DNA of 64,000 bases from Nocardia cyriacigeorgica (GTDB taxonomy: Bacteria > Actinomycetota > Actinomycetes > Mycobacteriales > Mycobacteriaceae): assembly GCF_029868385.1 (NCBI RefSeq), contig NZ_JARWNX010000047.1:62001-126000 (forward strand), given 5' to 3'. Below, one piece after another: positions 16,545-25,124 of this stretch; the first letter of the stretch is position 1; the number at the start of each line of letters is the position of its first letter. The notes under the pieces were generated by a model, which did not search any database, was not told the DNA's origin, and saw nothing but the letters and a program-made list of their open reading frames with translations. Made by a program: the position numbers and the translations under genes.

Positions 16545-16860
16545 CACCGGATATCTCCTCGCGGTGCTGGTGATCGTCTTCTCCATCACTTTCGCGTTGC
16601 GCGCCGCCCCGTTCGCGGTCCTGAAGCCACTGCGCCGGTCACATCTGGTGCGGACGTTGGCGGTGTGGATGCCCGTCGGAATTCTCGCGATCCTGGCGGC
16701 CACGTCACTGCACACCAGCATCGTCGATGACGGCGCGGCGCTCTACGCGGTGATCGCGGTGGCTACGACGGCCGCGGTGCATCTGCTCTGCGGGCGGCGA
16801 ACCCTGCTCAGCGTGGGTATCGGTACCGGTGTCTATGTCGTGTTGCTCAATCTGTTCTGA
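16537..16860 (+). CDS. azlD: Branched-chain amino-acid exporter small subunit AzlD
   Basis: A 107-residue, four-helix membrane protein of the AzlD family, overlapping azlC by 8 bp and so translationally coupled. It carries the family segment FALRAAPFAVLKPLRR and VRTLAVWMPVGILAILA. It forms the export complex with AzlC. Together with the divergent Lrp-type regulator this is a compact amino-acid efflux module. Confidence 0.88.
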   Translation: MPDTGYLLAVLVIVFSITFALRAAPFAVLKPLRRSHLVRTLAVWMPVGILAILAATSLHTSIVDDGAALYAVIAVATTAAVHLLCGRRTLLSVGIGTGVYVVLLNLF

Positions 16861-16993
16861 TCGCGGCTGACCATTCGTCACCGATGACGAGCGTGCCCGC
16901 ATGGCCGACAGCTACTTCCGCCGAATCGGCGCGCAACGATTCCGGCCGACCGTGCATCGGGCCCGGCGGGCAGGCTCAGCCGAATGAATGGGG

Positions 16994-17602
16994 TCAAGGG
17001 CGGATCGAGAAGAGGCTGGCGTCGTAGCAGTAGGTTTCGGTTGTTCGCGGGGTGGTGGCCAGGGCGGCAAGTCTCCGGACGGGCAGTTCCGCCCAGTCGT
17101 CCTCGGCGACGACCTCGACATCGTCCGCCACACCGGACACCTCGCTCTCGGCACTACCGAGCACGACCAACGGGATCCATACGCCGGGGTCGGCATGGAT
17201 GCGCCACAGCGTCGGCTCATATGCGCTCAACACGAGGACCTGCGGACGAGTGGTGTTGTGCACGTACACGTCCGCCGCACCTTGCGGGTGGTAGCCGAAC
17301 GAGTGGTCGTTCCGGGTCTGGTAGACCTCGATATCGTGCACGTCGAGGTCGTCCGCGGCATCCGAATTCCTTTTCTCGGTCACTTCATACCCACGCTCGA
17401 AGTCGCAGTCGTGCACCACGACCGGATGCGCTCCGGGTGGGAGGGGCGGCTCGGGCCGCGGCTGCGGCAGACCGGTTTCGGAGGTCGTCGGCGGTTGCTC
17501 GAGAGAGGTCGGATGACCCTCGGTGGAGGTCGCGTACGCGACGGCAGTGGCCGAAGCCAACACTGCGACACCGACTCGCCGAACCGGATCACGGAACGTC
17601 AT
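16994..17602 (-). CDS. Exported protein of unknown function
   Basis: A 202-residue protein with an amino-terminal signal (MTFRDPVRRVGVAVLASATAVAYA). A proline-rich stretch follows, then a beta-rich domain containing VYQTRNDHSFGYHPQGAADVYVHN and CYDASLFSI near the end. Two cysteines, in the segments HDCDF and YCYD, could pair outside the cell. No catalytic motif is visible. The ATG at 17602 is preferred over 17638 because it gives a compact signal peptide. It may share a transcript with the upstream membrane protein (44-bp gap). Confidence 0.6.
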   Translation of the reverse strand: MTFRDPVRRVGVAVLASATAVAYATSTEGHPTSLEQPPTTSETGLPQPRPEPPLPPGAHPVVVHDCDFERGYEVTEKRNSDAADDLDVHDIEVYQTRNDHSFGYHPQGAADVYVHNTTRPQVLVLSAYEPTLWRIHADPGVWIPLVVLGSAESEVSGVADDVEVVAEDDWAELPVRRLAALATTPRTTETYCYDASLFSIRP

Positions 17603-17646
17603 CACCCGAGCATGCGCGTGCCCGGAACGGTGCGGCAAGGGTAGGA

Positions 17647-18315
17647 CTACTCGAGCGCCGTATCCGCTCGCTGGTCGGGCTCAGCGTCCTGCTCGGCGAC
17701 TGCTGCTGCGAAGTCGGGGTGGGCTCGAATGGTGATCGAGTCGGCGTCGACGATCGGTTCGAATCGGATGAACTGACCCGCTGCCTGATACACGAGTGTG
17801 GCGGTGAGGAGGCCGATGGGTAGCCAGCCGGGAAAGAAGGCCACGACCCAGGCCGGGTGGATGTGGTCGACGCCGAGCTGGAGGGCGATGAGGAGGGCCG
17901 GTAGCAGGGGGAGCCCGATGACGATGAGTATTCGGCCCAGCCAGCGCAACAGCGTGGTGCGGCGCACGCAGGTCGCGCACACCGGCCACTCACCGTGGAG
18001 GTCTCCGGCGACGGGCGGTACCCGATACCCGGACTTGACGATGCCGGAGCCCAGCCCTCGCAACGAAACGCCAAGCCCCTGCTGCTCGATGCCGCGGGGT
18101 GTGCGCCGGAAGAGAATCACCTTGTTCCAACGCTCGACGGCAGGCAGCCCATGCGCACTGCATACCTCCGGCAGCGGTCGCTGGAGTTCCAGCGAGAACA
18201 GCTCGCGCCATTCGCGAGAGTTCGACATCCGCAACATGTCGAACCCCGTCTCCATGCCGTACCGGGGTTGGACAGGTACCGCGATATCCGCGCGTTCGGA
18301 GGAATCGTCGGCCAT
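17647..18315 (-). CDS. Two-helix membrane protein with cysteine-rich central part
   Basis: Taken as 222 residues from the ATG at 18315 (MADDSSERAD). The frame stays open to 18531, so the start is uncertain. A soluble front contains CSAHGLPAVERWNKVILFRR and a CATC pair (PVCATCVRR). Two hydrophobic helices follow (ILIVIGLPLLPALLIALQLGV, WVVAFFPGWLPIGLLTATLVY). The tail FDPIVDADSITIRAHPDFAAAV-like region is cytosolic. The layout resembles unnamed actinobacterial transmembrane proteins; no function can be assigned. Confidence 0.6.
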   Translation of the reverse strand: MADDSSERADIAVPVQPRYGMETGFDMLRMSNSREWRELFSLELQRPLPEVCSAHGLPAVERWNKVILFRRTPRGIEQQGLGVSLRGLGSGIVKSGYRVPPVAGDLHGEWPVCATCVRRTTLLRWLGRILIVIGLPLLPALLIALQLGVDHIHPAWVVAFFPGWLPIGLLTATLVYQAAGQFIRFEPIVDADSITIRAHPDFAAAVAEQDAEPDQRADTALE

Positions 18316-18716
18316 CAGATCCGCCCGTCCGAAGTGCGGGCCGATGTCGAACCGACATCCCGAAGGACCATGGACGACCTCCTCGATCCCCGCACTTGTC
18401 TCGACCGAACCGCCGCTGATCCGTCCCACACTGTCATTGTCCGATGCCCCTCCCTGCGCGCGGCCGTCGAATCGGCCCGATACAGCGCTCGAGTCGCGGT
18501 ACACGGACCCCTTCGACCACACGCGACACACTCATCGCTGATCTGATAATCCCTGGCCGGGTAACCCGATCGACGTCCTCCGAAACCACGGACCGGTGCG
18601 GCCTCAGCAGAGGCGGGTACCGGTTTCGGTTGTCCGCCAGTTCACTTCGGAACATTACTGCGCCGGAATAGGATTCGCCCCTGACACAGACTGCTCGATT
18701 ATGTCCTACACCGTAG

Positions 18717-19025
18717 CCGACCGGCACGTACATTCTTGGTGTCGGCGACACCACCGACACCGACCTGGAACCCCTGATCAACCAGCTAGGCCCCCAGGCC
18801 GAGGAGACCTTCATGACCACCGCCGAACGACTCCAAGAGCGAGGCCGCACCGAAGGCCGTGCTGAAGGCCGTGCCGAGACGTTGATCGAACTGCTGGCGC
18901 TGAAGTTCGGTCCTGTTCCGACTCGGGTGGTCAATGCTGTGCATCAGGCGACTGCTGAGCAGTTGCATGACTGGACGGCTCGTATCCTCACCGCCGCCAG
19001 CCTCGAGGAGATGGGCATCGACTGA
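18717..19025 (+). pseudogene. Carboxy-terminal remnant of an Rpn-type (PD-(D/E)XK) nuclease/transposase-like gene
   Basis: The frame after the stop at 18714 reads TYILGVGDTTDTDLEPLINQ and continues without a break through MTTAERLQERGR, a charged REGRAEGRAET repeat and ETLIELLALKFGP. This is the usual tail of Rpn/YadD-family recombination-promoting nuclease homologues. The catalytic front half is absent. The internal ATG at 18813 could still express a 70-residue tail, but there is no reason to think it functions. Confidence 0.6.
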
Positions 19026-19141
19026 GTTCGGCTCGCCACCGCCAGGCCGAGGACGATGCCGCTGGCATTTGGGAGCTTCCTGCCGACGACGGCCTAGAGG
19101 CGGCCTGAGAGTAGATGCAGCCGTCGGGAGCTTTCGCTGAA

Positions 19142-19193
19142 GACACGAAACCGGTCCGGGCCACTACGGTGACTCGGACCGGTCTTACGTGTC
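19142..19193 (-). terminator. Long hairpin downstream of fadE23
   Basis: ACCGGTCCG (19150-19158) pairs perfectly with CGGACCGGT (19175-19183), and GACACG/CGTGTC extend the stem beyond an internal loop. It begins 9 bp after the fadE23 stop. No T-tract is seen. Confidence 0.5.
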
Positions 19194-19201
19194 CGACCTA
19201 C

Positions 19202-20431
19202 CTATTTCAGCTCGGCACTGGTCTTCCCCAGCACCCGGCGAGCCACGATCAGCTGCTGGATCTGCTGGGTGCCCTCGAAGATGTCGAGGATCTTGGAGTC
19301 GCGGCCCCACTTCTCCAGCAGTGTCCGCTGAGAGTAGCCGATGGTTCCGGCGAGTTCGACGGCCTTGAGGGTGATGTCGGTGCCGGTGCGGCCCGCCTTG
19401 GCCTTGGACATGGAGGCTTCCAAGGAGTTCGGCTTCTTGTTGTCGGCCATCCAGGCGGCGCGCAGCGACAGCAGATAGGCCGCTTCGTAGTCGGCTTCCA
19501 TGCGCAGGAATTCGGCGGCCGCGGCGGGCTGGTTGTTGGGCGGGATGTCGTAGGACGGTTCGATACCCGCGTCCTTCAGCACCGCGCGCAGCTCTTCGAG
19601 CGCCGCGCGGGCGACACCGACGGCCATGGCGGCGACGAGGGGACGGGTGTTGTCGAAGGTCTGCATGACCCCGGCGAAGCCCTTCTCCACGTTGACTTCC
19701 GGGCTGCCGAGGATGTTGTCCTTCGGAATCCGGCAGTCCTGGAGCAGTAGCACGGCGGTATCGGAGGCCTTGATGCCGAGCTTGTGCTCGAGCCGCGCCA
19801 CCGACAGGCCGGGAGCGTCGCGCGGGACGACGAACGACTTGATCGCCGCCCGGCCGAGGCTGCGATCGACCGAGGCCCACACCACGATGTGAGTGGAGCG
19901 TTCACCGGCGGTGACGAAGATCTTCTCGCCGTTGAGGACCCACTCGTCACCGTCGAGGACGGCGGTGGTGGTGACGGCCGCGGAGTCGGAGCCGAACGAC
20001 GGTTCGGTGATGGCCATGGAGGCCCACACCTTGCCGAAACGCTTGAGCTGCTCGTCGGTGGCGACCGCGGCGATGGCGGCGTTGCCGAGGCCCTGATAGG
20101 GGATCGACAGCATCAGGCCGACATCGCCCCACGAGGTCTCGAGGGCATTGAGCAGCGCGGACATATTGCCGCCGTTGGTGTTTCCGAGCAGTTCGGTGGC
20201 ATGCGAATTGGTTTCGCTGTCGTCTTCACGGCCACCGGCGGCGCCGCCGATCTTCTGGGTGCCGGAGTCGGCGAGGCCCTCGACCATGGCGGCCATGGTG
20301 TCGAGTTCGACGGGGTACTCGTGCTCGGCGAGGTCGTATTTGCGCGAGATCGGACGGAAGATCTGCGAGGCGACCTGATGCGCCTGGTTGGCGCTGGCCC
20401 GCAGCTTCTTGGGGAGTTCGAGATTGATCAT
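19202..20431 (-). CDS. fadE23: Acyl-CoA dehydrogenase, FadE23-type
   Basis: A 409-residue flavin-dependent acyl-CoA dehydrogenase (first step of beta-oxidation). It carries ITEPSFGSDSAAVTTTAVLDGDEWVLNGEKIFVTAGE in the middle domain, GVARAALEELRAVL, and the carboxy-terminal GTIGYSQRTLLEKWGRDSKILDIFEGTQQIQ. It resembles mycobacterial FadE23 in length and in its front MINLELPKKLR. It lies 33 bp downstream of a second family member and is likely cotranscribed with it. Such paired dehydrogenases can form heteromers; that is plausible here but not shown. Confidence 0.88.
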   Translation of the reverse strand: MINLELPKKLRASANQAHQVASQIFRPISRKYDLAEHEYPVELDTMAAMVEGLADSGTQKIGGAAGGREDDSETNSHATELLGNTNGGNMSALLNALETSWGDVGLMLSIPYQGLGNAAIAAVATDEQLKRFGKVWASMAITEPSFGSDSAAVTTTAVLDGDEWVLNGEKIFVTAGERSTHIVVWASVDRSLGRAAIKSFVVPRDAPGLSVARLEHKLGIKASDTAVLLLQDCRIPKDNILGSPEVNVEKGFAGVMQTFDNTRPLVAAMAVGVARAALEELRAVLKDAGIEPSYDIPPNNQPAAAAEFLRMEADYEAAYLLSLRAAWMADNKKPNSLEASMSKAKAGRTGTDITLKAVELAGTIGYSQRTLLEKWGRDSKILDIFEGTQQIQQLIVARRVLGKTSAELK

Positions 20432-20464
20432 GGTGGGAATCTCCTGAAGTAACGAACAGGCCGG

Positions 20465-21868
20465 TTAGACGAGCACGACACCTTCGGCGACGCCGATGCC
20501 GCGCAGATCGCGGTACCAGCGCTCGACCGGGTGTTCCTTGGTGAAGCCGTGGCCGCCGAGCAACTGCACACCGTCCAGGCCGATCTGCATGCCCTTGTCG
20601 GTGGCCAGCTTCTTGGCCAGTGCGGCCTCGCGGGCGAAGGACAGGCCCTGCTCGGCGCGGGAGGCGCCACGCAGCGTCACCAGACGCAGACCGTCGAGTT
20701 CGATGGCGATATTGGCGACCATGAACGCGACCGCCTGACGGTGCGAGATCGGCTCGCCGAACGCCTCGCGCTCGTTGACGTAGGGGATCACGTAGTCGAG
20801 CACGGCCTGACCGGTGCCGGTGGCCAGCGACGCCCAACCGAGGCGGGCCAGGCGCACGGCGTCGGCGTAGTCCTCGGCGTGCTGTTTGCTGTCGCCGTCA
20901 CCGAGCAGTGCGTCGGTGCCGACCGCGACGTTGTCCAGGATGAGGCGGCCGAGGCCCGCGGCCCGCAGACCCATGCTCGGGTCGGCCTCCACGACCAGGC
21001 CCTGCGCGTCGGACTCGACGATGAACAGTGCGGGACGTCCGTCGAGTTCGGCGGCGACGATGAACAGTTCGGCATCGGCGGCGGCCGGGACCAGGCTCTT
21101 CACCCCGGAGATGCGGTAGCCGCTGGGGGAGCGCACGGCCTTGGTCTGCAACGCGAAGGGGTCGAACAGTGCGCGCGGTTCGCTGATCACCACCGAGGCC
21201 TGCGGCACGTTCTCGCCGGTGAAGGCGGGCAGGTAGGTCTTCTGCTGGGCGTCGGTACCCCACTGCGACAGCGCGACCGCGACGCCGCTCGGCGCCAGGA
21301 TCGGCAGTGCGAGACCCATATCGCCGTGCGCGAGCGCCTCGGCGACCATCGAGTTGGTGACGGCGCCACGTTCGCTGGCCGCACCCTCGAGTTCCTCGGG
21401 GACGTTGATCAGGGTGATGCCGAGTTCGGCGGCGCGACCGAGGAGGTCCTTCGGCGCGGCGGCGGCCTCATCGGCGTCGTGCGCGGCCGGGCGCAGGATC
21501 TCGGCGGCGAACTCGCGCACCGTCTCGACGATCATCTGCTGCTCGTCGGAGGGGGTGAGGTCGAAGTAGTCCTTGTTCTTGGCCTCGTTGGCGGCCAGGC
21601 GTTGCGGCTGCCCGCCGCCTGCGACCTTGCCGAACGCGCGGGTGGCCGCGCCGAGGGTGCGGAACCCGGTCTTGGTGCCCTCGTAGGTGACCCGCTCGAT
21701 CGGCTTGCGGAGGTTGTACTTCTCGGCGAGTTCGGACCCGGTGAGGGTCGTCATCACCCGCATCGCCGCGCCCATCCAATCCCGTTTGGGCTGGTTCAGG
21801 CCGACCGCGGAATCCTGGCTCCGGCCGGTGTCCGGACGTCGCTTCGTCGCGCTGTCTCGAGTGCTCAT
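20465..21868 (-). CDS. fadE24: Acyl-CoA dehydrogenase family protein, FadE24-type
   Basis: A 467-residue acyl-CoA dehydrogenase with an extra amino-terminal segment (TLTGSELAEKYNLRKPIERVTYEGTK) like mycobacterial FadE24, which has the same length. The flavin-binding core is less canonical (VVISEPRALFDPFALQTKAV) than in the downstream partner. The carboxy-terminal part has RQAVAFMVANIAIELDGLRLV and LLGGHGFTKEHPVERWYRDLR. The start is the second of two ATGs, at 21868, with AGGTG 6 nt away. Two perfect 16-bp palindromes lie 49-85 bp upstream. Confidence 0.85.
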   Translation of the reverse strand: MSTRDSATKRRPDTGRSQDSAVGLNQPKRDWMGAAMRVMTTLTGSELAEKYNLRKPIERVTYEGTKTGFRTLGAATRAFGKVAGGGQPQRLAANEAKNKDYFDLTPSDEQQMIVETVREFAAEILRPAAHDADEAAAAPKDLLGRAAELGITLINVPEELEGAASERGAVTNSMVAEALAHGDMGLALPILAPSGVAVALSQWGTDAQQKTYLPAFTGENVPQASVVISEPRALFDPFALQTKAVRSPSGYRISGVKSLVPAAADAELFIVAAELDGRPALFIVESDAQGLVVEADPSMGLRAAGLGRLILDNVAVGTDALLGDGDSKQHAEDYADAVRLARLGWASLATGTGQAVLDYVIPYVNEREAFGEPISHRQAVAFMVANIAIELDGLRLVTLRGASRAEQGLSFAREAALAKKLATDKGMQIGLDGVQLLGGHGFTKEHPVERWYRDLRGIGVAEGVVLV

Positions 21869-21916
21869 CATCACCTGTTTTCTCGGATGGGTGGGTGAGG
21901 TGGGTGGTCCCATTAT

Positions 21917-21932
21917 CTTACTCCAGAGTAAG
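21917..21932. promoter_or_regulatory. Perfect palindrome CTTACTC-CA-GAGTAAG, copy 1
   Basis: One of two identical 16-bp palindromes upstream of fadE24. On the minus strand the copy overlaps a TAAGAT hexamer (21920-21915) that would serve as the -10 with a leader of about 35-40 nt. The symmetry suits a TetR-family regulator of lipid metabolism. The centre-to-centre distance to copy 2 is 21 bp, two helical turns. Confidence 0.65.
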
Positions 21933-21937
21933 GCTAT

Positions 21938-21953
21938 CTTACTCCAGAGTAAG
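21938..21953. promoter_or_regulatory. Perfect palindrome CTTACTC-CA-GAGTAAG, copy 2
   Basis: Identical to the neighbouring copy, including the preceding ATC. It lies where the -35 of the fadE24 promoter is expected. Two dimers on the same DNA face could bind cooperatively. No TetR gene lies next to it, so the regulator acts in trans. Confidence 0.65.
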
Positions 21954-22019
21954 AAAACCGTCGAGACGAGAATTCTGTTCGGAGTCACAGTTGCCTCGCG
22001 ATAGCCGTAACACCCTTGG

Positions 22020-22033
22020 TAAGGTTTGCCTTA
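22020..22033. promoter_or_regulatory. Candidate iron box (IdeR/DtxR-like)
   Basis: TAAGG-TTTG-CCTTA is a 5-bp inverted repeat whose half-sites resemble those of DtxR/IdeR boxes. It lies about 93 bp upstream of the TTG start of the siderophore-binding lipoprotein, a typical iron-regulated target. Confidence 0.45.
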
Positions 22034-22125
22034 TCTCCTGTCGCCCGCTCTAATGGGCATCGGCCCGGAACTGCGAACAAGGGACGGCAGACATCGACAA
22101 CTACGGGATTTCACCGAATACCGCC

Positions 22126-23121
22126 TTGAATCGCCGTCGGCTCTTCGCCGTGGCCGGAATCGTCGGCGTGGGTGCCGCGCTCGCTGCCTGCGGAGCGGGC
22201 TCCGAGGACGAGCAGTCGGGCGATGGCTGGACGTTCACCGACGACCGTGGCAACGCCGTCACCCTCGGCGCGACGCCGAGCCGGGTCGTCGCCTTCACCG
22301 GTTCGGCCGGTGCGCTCGCCGACTACGGCGTGCGGGAACCGCTGGTCGGCATCTTCGGCGATGTCGAGGCGGGCAAGGGCACGCCACGGGCGCTCGCCGG
22401 TGATCTGAACGTCGACGAACTCACCGTGGTCGGCGACGACTGGGGCCAGTTCGATATCGAGAAGTACGCGCTGCTCGAACCCGATCTGCTGGTCACCGAC
22501 ACCTACGTCCCCGATCGGCTCTGGTACATCCCCGATGACAGCAGGCAGAAGATCGAATCGGCGAACCCGAACGTGATCGCCATCGCGATCGCCGACCGTG
22601 GGCTCCCGGCGATCATCGGCAGATACGAGGAGCTGGCCGCGGCGCTCGGCGCCGATCTCACCGCCGAACCGGTCGTCGCGGCGACAGCGCGTTTCACCGC
22701 CGCCGCGCAATCGGTGCGCGATGCGGTGGCCCGGCGGCCGGGTATCCGCGTCCTCGCGGCCTCGGCGACATCGGCCACCTTCTACGTGTCCGATCCGCGC
22801 ACCTCGGCCGATCTGAAATATTTCGCCGAACTCGGCGTCGAACTCATCATTCCGGACGCGGTCGACGACGGCGGTTACTTCCAGAGTCTGAGCTGGGAGG
22901 CCGCCGACCGCTATCCGGCCGATCTGATCCTGCTGGACAGCCGCTCCTCGGCCATGCAACCGGACGCCCTCGCGGCCAATTCGGTCTGGCGGTCGCTACC
23001 GGCGGTACAAGCGGGGCAGGTCGCGCCGTGGAATCCGGTGTTCCGCTTCTCGCACGCGGGCGCGGCGCCGTTGCTGGAGGATCTGGGGGTCGTGCTGGAT
23101 CGGGCGAACCGCCTGGAGTGA
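22126..23121 (+). CDS. Iron-siderophore ABC transporter substrate-binding lipoprotein
   Basis: A 331-residue FecB/FepB-type periplasmic-binding-fold protein. The front carries a basic RRR stretch, a hydrophobic helix and the lipobox LAAC (cysteine at about position 22). Both lobes are present: SRVVAFTGSAGALADYGV, then LLEPDLLVTDTY, and the later LKYFAELGVELIIPD with the trailing LLEDLGVVLDRA. It binds a ferric siderophore outside the membrane and hands it to an ABC importer not present here. The TTG start at 22126 is the only one giving a clean lipoprotein signal. Confidence 0.85.
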   Translation: MNRRRLFAVAGIVGVGAALAACGAGSEDEQSGDGWTFTDDRGNAVTLGATPSRVVAFTGSAGALADYGVREPLVGIFGDVEAGKGTPRALAGDLNVDELTVVGDDWGQFDIEKYALLEPDLLVTDTYVPDRLWYIPDDSRQKIESANPNVIAIAIADRGLPAIIGRYEELAAALGADLTAEPVVAATARFTAAAQSVRDAVARRPGIRVLAASATSATFYVSDPRTSADLKYFAELGVELIIPDAVDDGGYFQSLSWEAADRYPADLILLDSRSSAMQPDALAANSVWRSLPAVQAGQVAPWNPVFRFSHAGAAPLLEDLGVVLDRANRLE

Positions 23122-23255
23122 GTCTGCCGCGCGGCGGTTTCCGGCTCGGGAACGCGCGGCCTGCGCTCGAGCAGACCGAGATGGCGGCTTGCCGGAATGC
23201 CTGCGTCGCGCGGGTACGACGGCGCGCCTGGGCAGCCGTGTCCGCGCCGCCCCTC

Positions 23256-24161
23256 CTATTCGCGCACGTAATACCGCAGCGTCGCGTAGGCCGTGAGCGC
23301 CGCGAACACCACGCCGACCGGTGCGATGATCAAAGCTGTCGTCGCGATGTCGTCGCCGGTGATCCGCGGGAACACCTTGCTGGCGAACAGATCGCCGAGC
23401 GCTCGATCGACCACCAGCGGCCGGGCGATGAACAGGCCGACCACCGCCAGCAGCGAACCGGCCAGCGCCGCCACCACCGCCTCCAGGAGGAACGGTAGCT
23501 GGGTGTACCAGCGGGTGGCGCCGACCAGGCGCATGATGCCTACCTCGGTGCGGCGGGTGAACGCCGCGATCTGCACCATGTTCGCGATCAGCAGCAATGC
23601 CGCGACGGCCTGCAAGATGGCGAGGCCGAATGCCGCGTTCCGCAATCCGTCGAACAGGTTGACCAGGCGGTCGACGATGTCCTTGTCATTGCGCACCATG
23701 CCGACACCCGGCCGGTCGTAGAACGATTCGTAGATCGTCGGATACAGCTCGGCGTCGACCATCTTGACCCGCAGCGACGCGGGCAGCGGGGTGTCGGCCA
23801 CGAATTCGGCCAGCTCCGGCTGATCCTTGAACGTCTTCTCCTTGGCCTCGCGGATCGCGTCGTCGCGATTGAGGAACTGCACCGATTCCACGCCCTCGGT
23901 GGCCTTGAGATCGGCCATCAGCGTCGCGCACGGCTCCAGCGAGCAGTCCGGGTCGGTGGCCGAGACATCCTCGGTCAGATACAGCCGCACCTCGAGCCGA
24001 TCCAGGAAGTACTGCTCGGTCTTGTCGGCGATCCGTACCGCGAGCAGACCGCCACCGAGCATGGTGAGCGAGACCGCGGTGGTCAGGATCATCGCGATGG
24101 TCATGGTGACATTGCGGCGTAGACCCTCGAAGACCTCGCCGAACAGGAAACTCGCCCGCAT
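23256..24161 (-). CDS. ftsX: Cell-division ABC transporter permease FtsX
   Basis: A 301-residue membrane protein with four helices. The first follows LRRNVTMTIAMILTTAVSLTMLGGGLLAV. A large extracytoplasmic loop (about residues 45-175) contains SLEPCATLMADLKATEGVE with a cysteine pair. Helices 2-4 include RRTEVGIMRLVGATRWYTQLPFLLEA, the FtsE-contacting loop. FtsX transmits the ATPase activity of FtsE to peptidoglycan hydrolases (RipC in mycobacteria) at the septum. It overlaps ftsE by one base. Confidence 0.95.
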   Translation of the reverse strand: MRASFLFGEVFEGLRRNVTMTIAMILTTAVSLTMLGGGLLAVRIADKTEQYFLDRLEVRLYLTEDVSATDPDCSLEPCATLMADLKATEGVESVQFLNRDDAIREAKEKTFKDQPELAEFVADTPLPASLRVKMVDAELYPTIYESFYDRPGVGMVRNDKDIVDRLVNLFDGLRNAAFGLAILQAVAALLLIANMVQIAAFTRRTEVGIMRLVGATRWYTQLPFLLEAVVAALAGSLLAVVGLFIARPLVVDRALGDLFASKVFPRITGDDIATTALIIAPVGVVFAALTAYATLRYYVRE

Positions 24162-24850
24162 TATCGATCAACTCCGTACACGCCGGTGGCTTCATCGCGG
24201 ACCATGCGGCCGTGATCGAGCTCGATGACCCGTCGGCGCATCGAGTCGACGATGTGGTTGTCATGGGTGGCCATCAGCACCGTGGTGCCGATGCGGTTGA
24301 TCCGTTCCAGCAGGGCCATGATGTCGGCGCTGGTCTCCGGATCGAGGTTGCCGGTGGGTTCGTCGGCCAGTAGCACCAGCGGCCGGTTGACGAACGCGCG
24401 CGCGATGGCCACGCGCTGCTGTTCACCGCCGGACAGTTCACCGGGCAATCGGTCGGCCTTACCGCCGAGCCCGACCATGTCCAGCACCTCCGGGACCGTG
24501 CGCTCGATGAACTGCCTGCGCTTACCGATCACTTCGAGCGCGAACGCCACGTTCTGTTCGACCGTCTTCTGTTGCAGCAGCCGGAAGTCCTGGAACACGC
24601 AGCCGATCCGCTGACGCAGTTTGGGCACCCTGCGGCCGGGCAACCGGTCGACCCGGAAATCGGCGACCTGGATCTCGCCCGCGGTGGGGGTCTCCTCTTT
24701 GAGCAGCAACCGCATGAAGGTCGATTTGCCCGAGCCGGACGGTCCGATGATGAAGACGAACTCGCCCTTGCCCACATCCACCGTGATGTCGTCCAGCGCG
24801 GGTCGCGTCGAGGTCTTGTACGACTTGGTGACGTTGCGCATGGTGATCAC
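24161..24850 (-). CDS. ftsE: Cell-division ATP-binding protein FtsE
   Basis: A 229-residue ABC ATPase with Walker [10 protein letters not shown] (about residues 36-44), signature LSGGEQQR, Walker [13 protein letters not shown] and switch histidine in LMATHDN. The GTG at 24850 ([12 protein letters not shown]) matches the usual start of the family. It works with FtsX in divisome-linked wall hydrolysis. The order prfB-mscS-small protein-ftsE-ftsX matches the arrangement known in M. tuberculosis. Confidence 0.96.
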   Translation of the reverse strand: MITMRNVTKSYKTSTRPALDDITVDVGKGEFVFIIGPSGSGKSTFMRLLLKEETPTAGEIQVADFRVDRLPGRRVPKLRQRIGCVFQDFRLLQQKTVEQNVAFALEVIGKRRQFIERTVPEVLDMVGLGGKADRLPGELSGGEQQRVAIARAFVNRPLVLLADEPTGNLDPETSADIMALLERINRIGTTVLMATHDNHIVDSMRRRVIELDHGRMVRDEATGVYGVDR

Positions 24851-24971
24851 GGGGAGCCAGTGTAACCACCGACCATGGTGTGACCTGGGCGCGTGAGGTC
24901 CCTCACCGGTAGCGGGAGACGCTGGTCAGAGCCGTGATCGCGGTCCGCTCAGGCCCGCGACCTCGGGCGGG

Positions 24972-25124
24972 TCACTTCACCGGCGCCGTCGTATGCACCG
25001 CTGCCGGAACGGTATTCACCAGGGGCGCGGGCGGTGTGGGCGTGTCGGGTCTGACGAACAGATACAGCACGAACGTGGCGACCCAGCTCCCCATCAGGAT
25101 CGCCGTAGATTTACGCGGTCTCAC
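24972..25124 (-). CDS. Small single-helix membrane protein between mscS and ftsE
   Basis: A 50-residue frame from a GTG that overlaps the mscS stop by 14 bp to a TGA at 24972. It reads VRPRKSTAILMGSWVATF, then VLYLFVRPDTPTPPAPLVN: a basic front, one transmembrane helix, and a Pro/Thr-rich extracytoplasmic tail. Its position corresponds to the proline-rich membrane protein gene between mscS and ftsE in mycobacteria, but it is much shorter. Coupled translation and the helix/proline-tail design support a real gene; the role is unknown. Confidence 0.55.
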   Translation of the reverse strand: MRPRKSTAILMGSWVATFVLYLFVRPDTPTPPAPLVNTVPAAVHTTAPVK

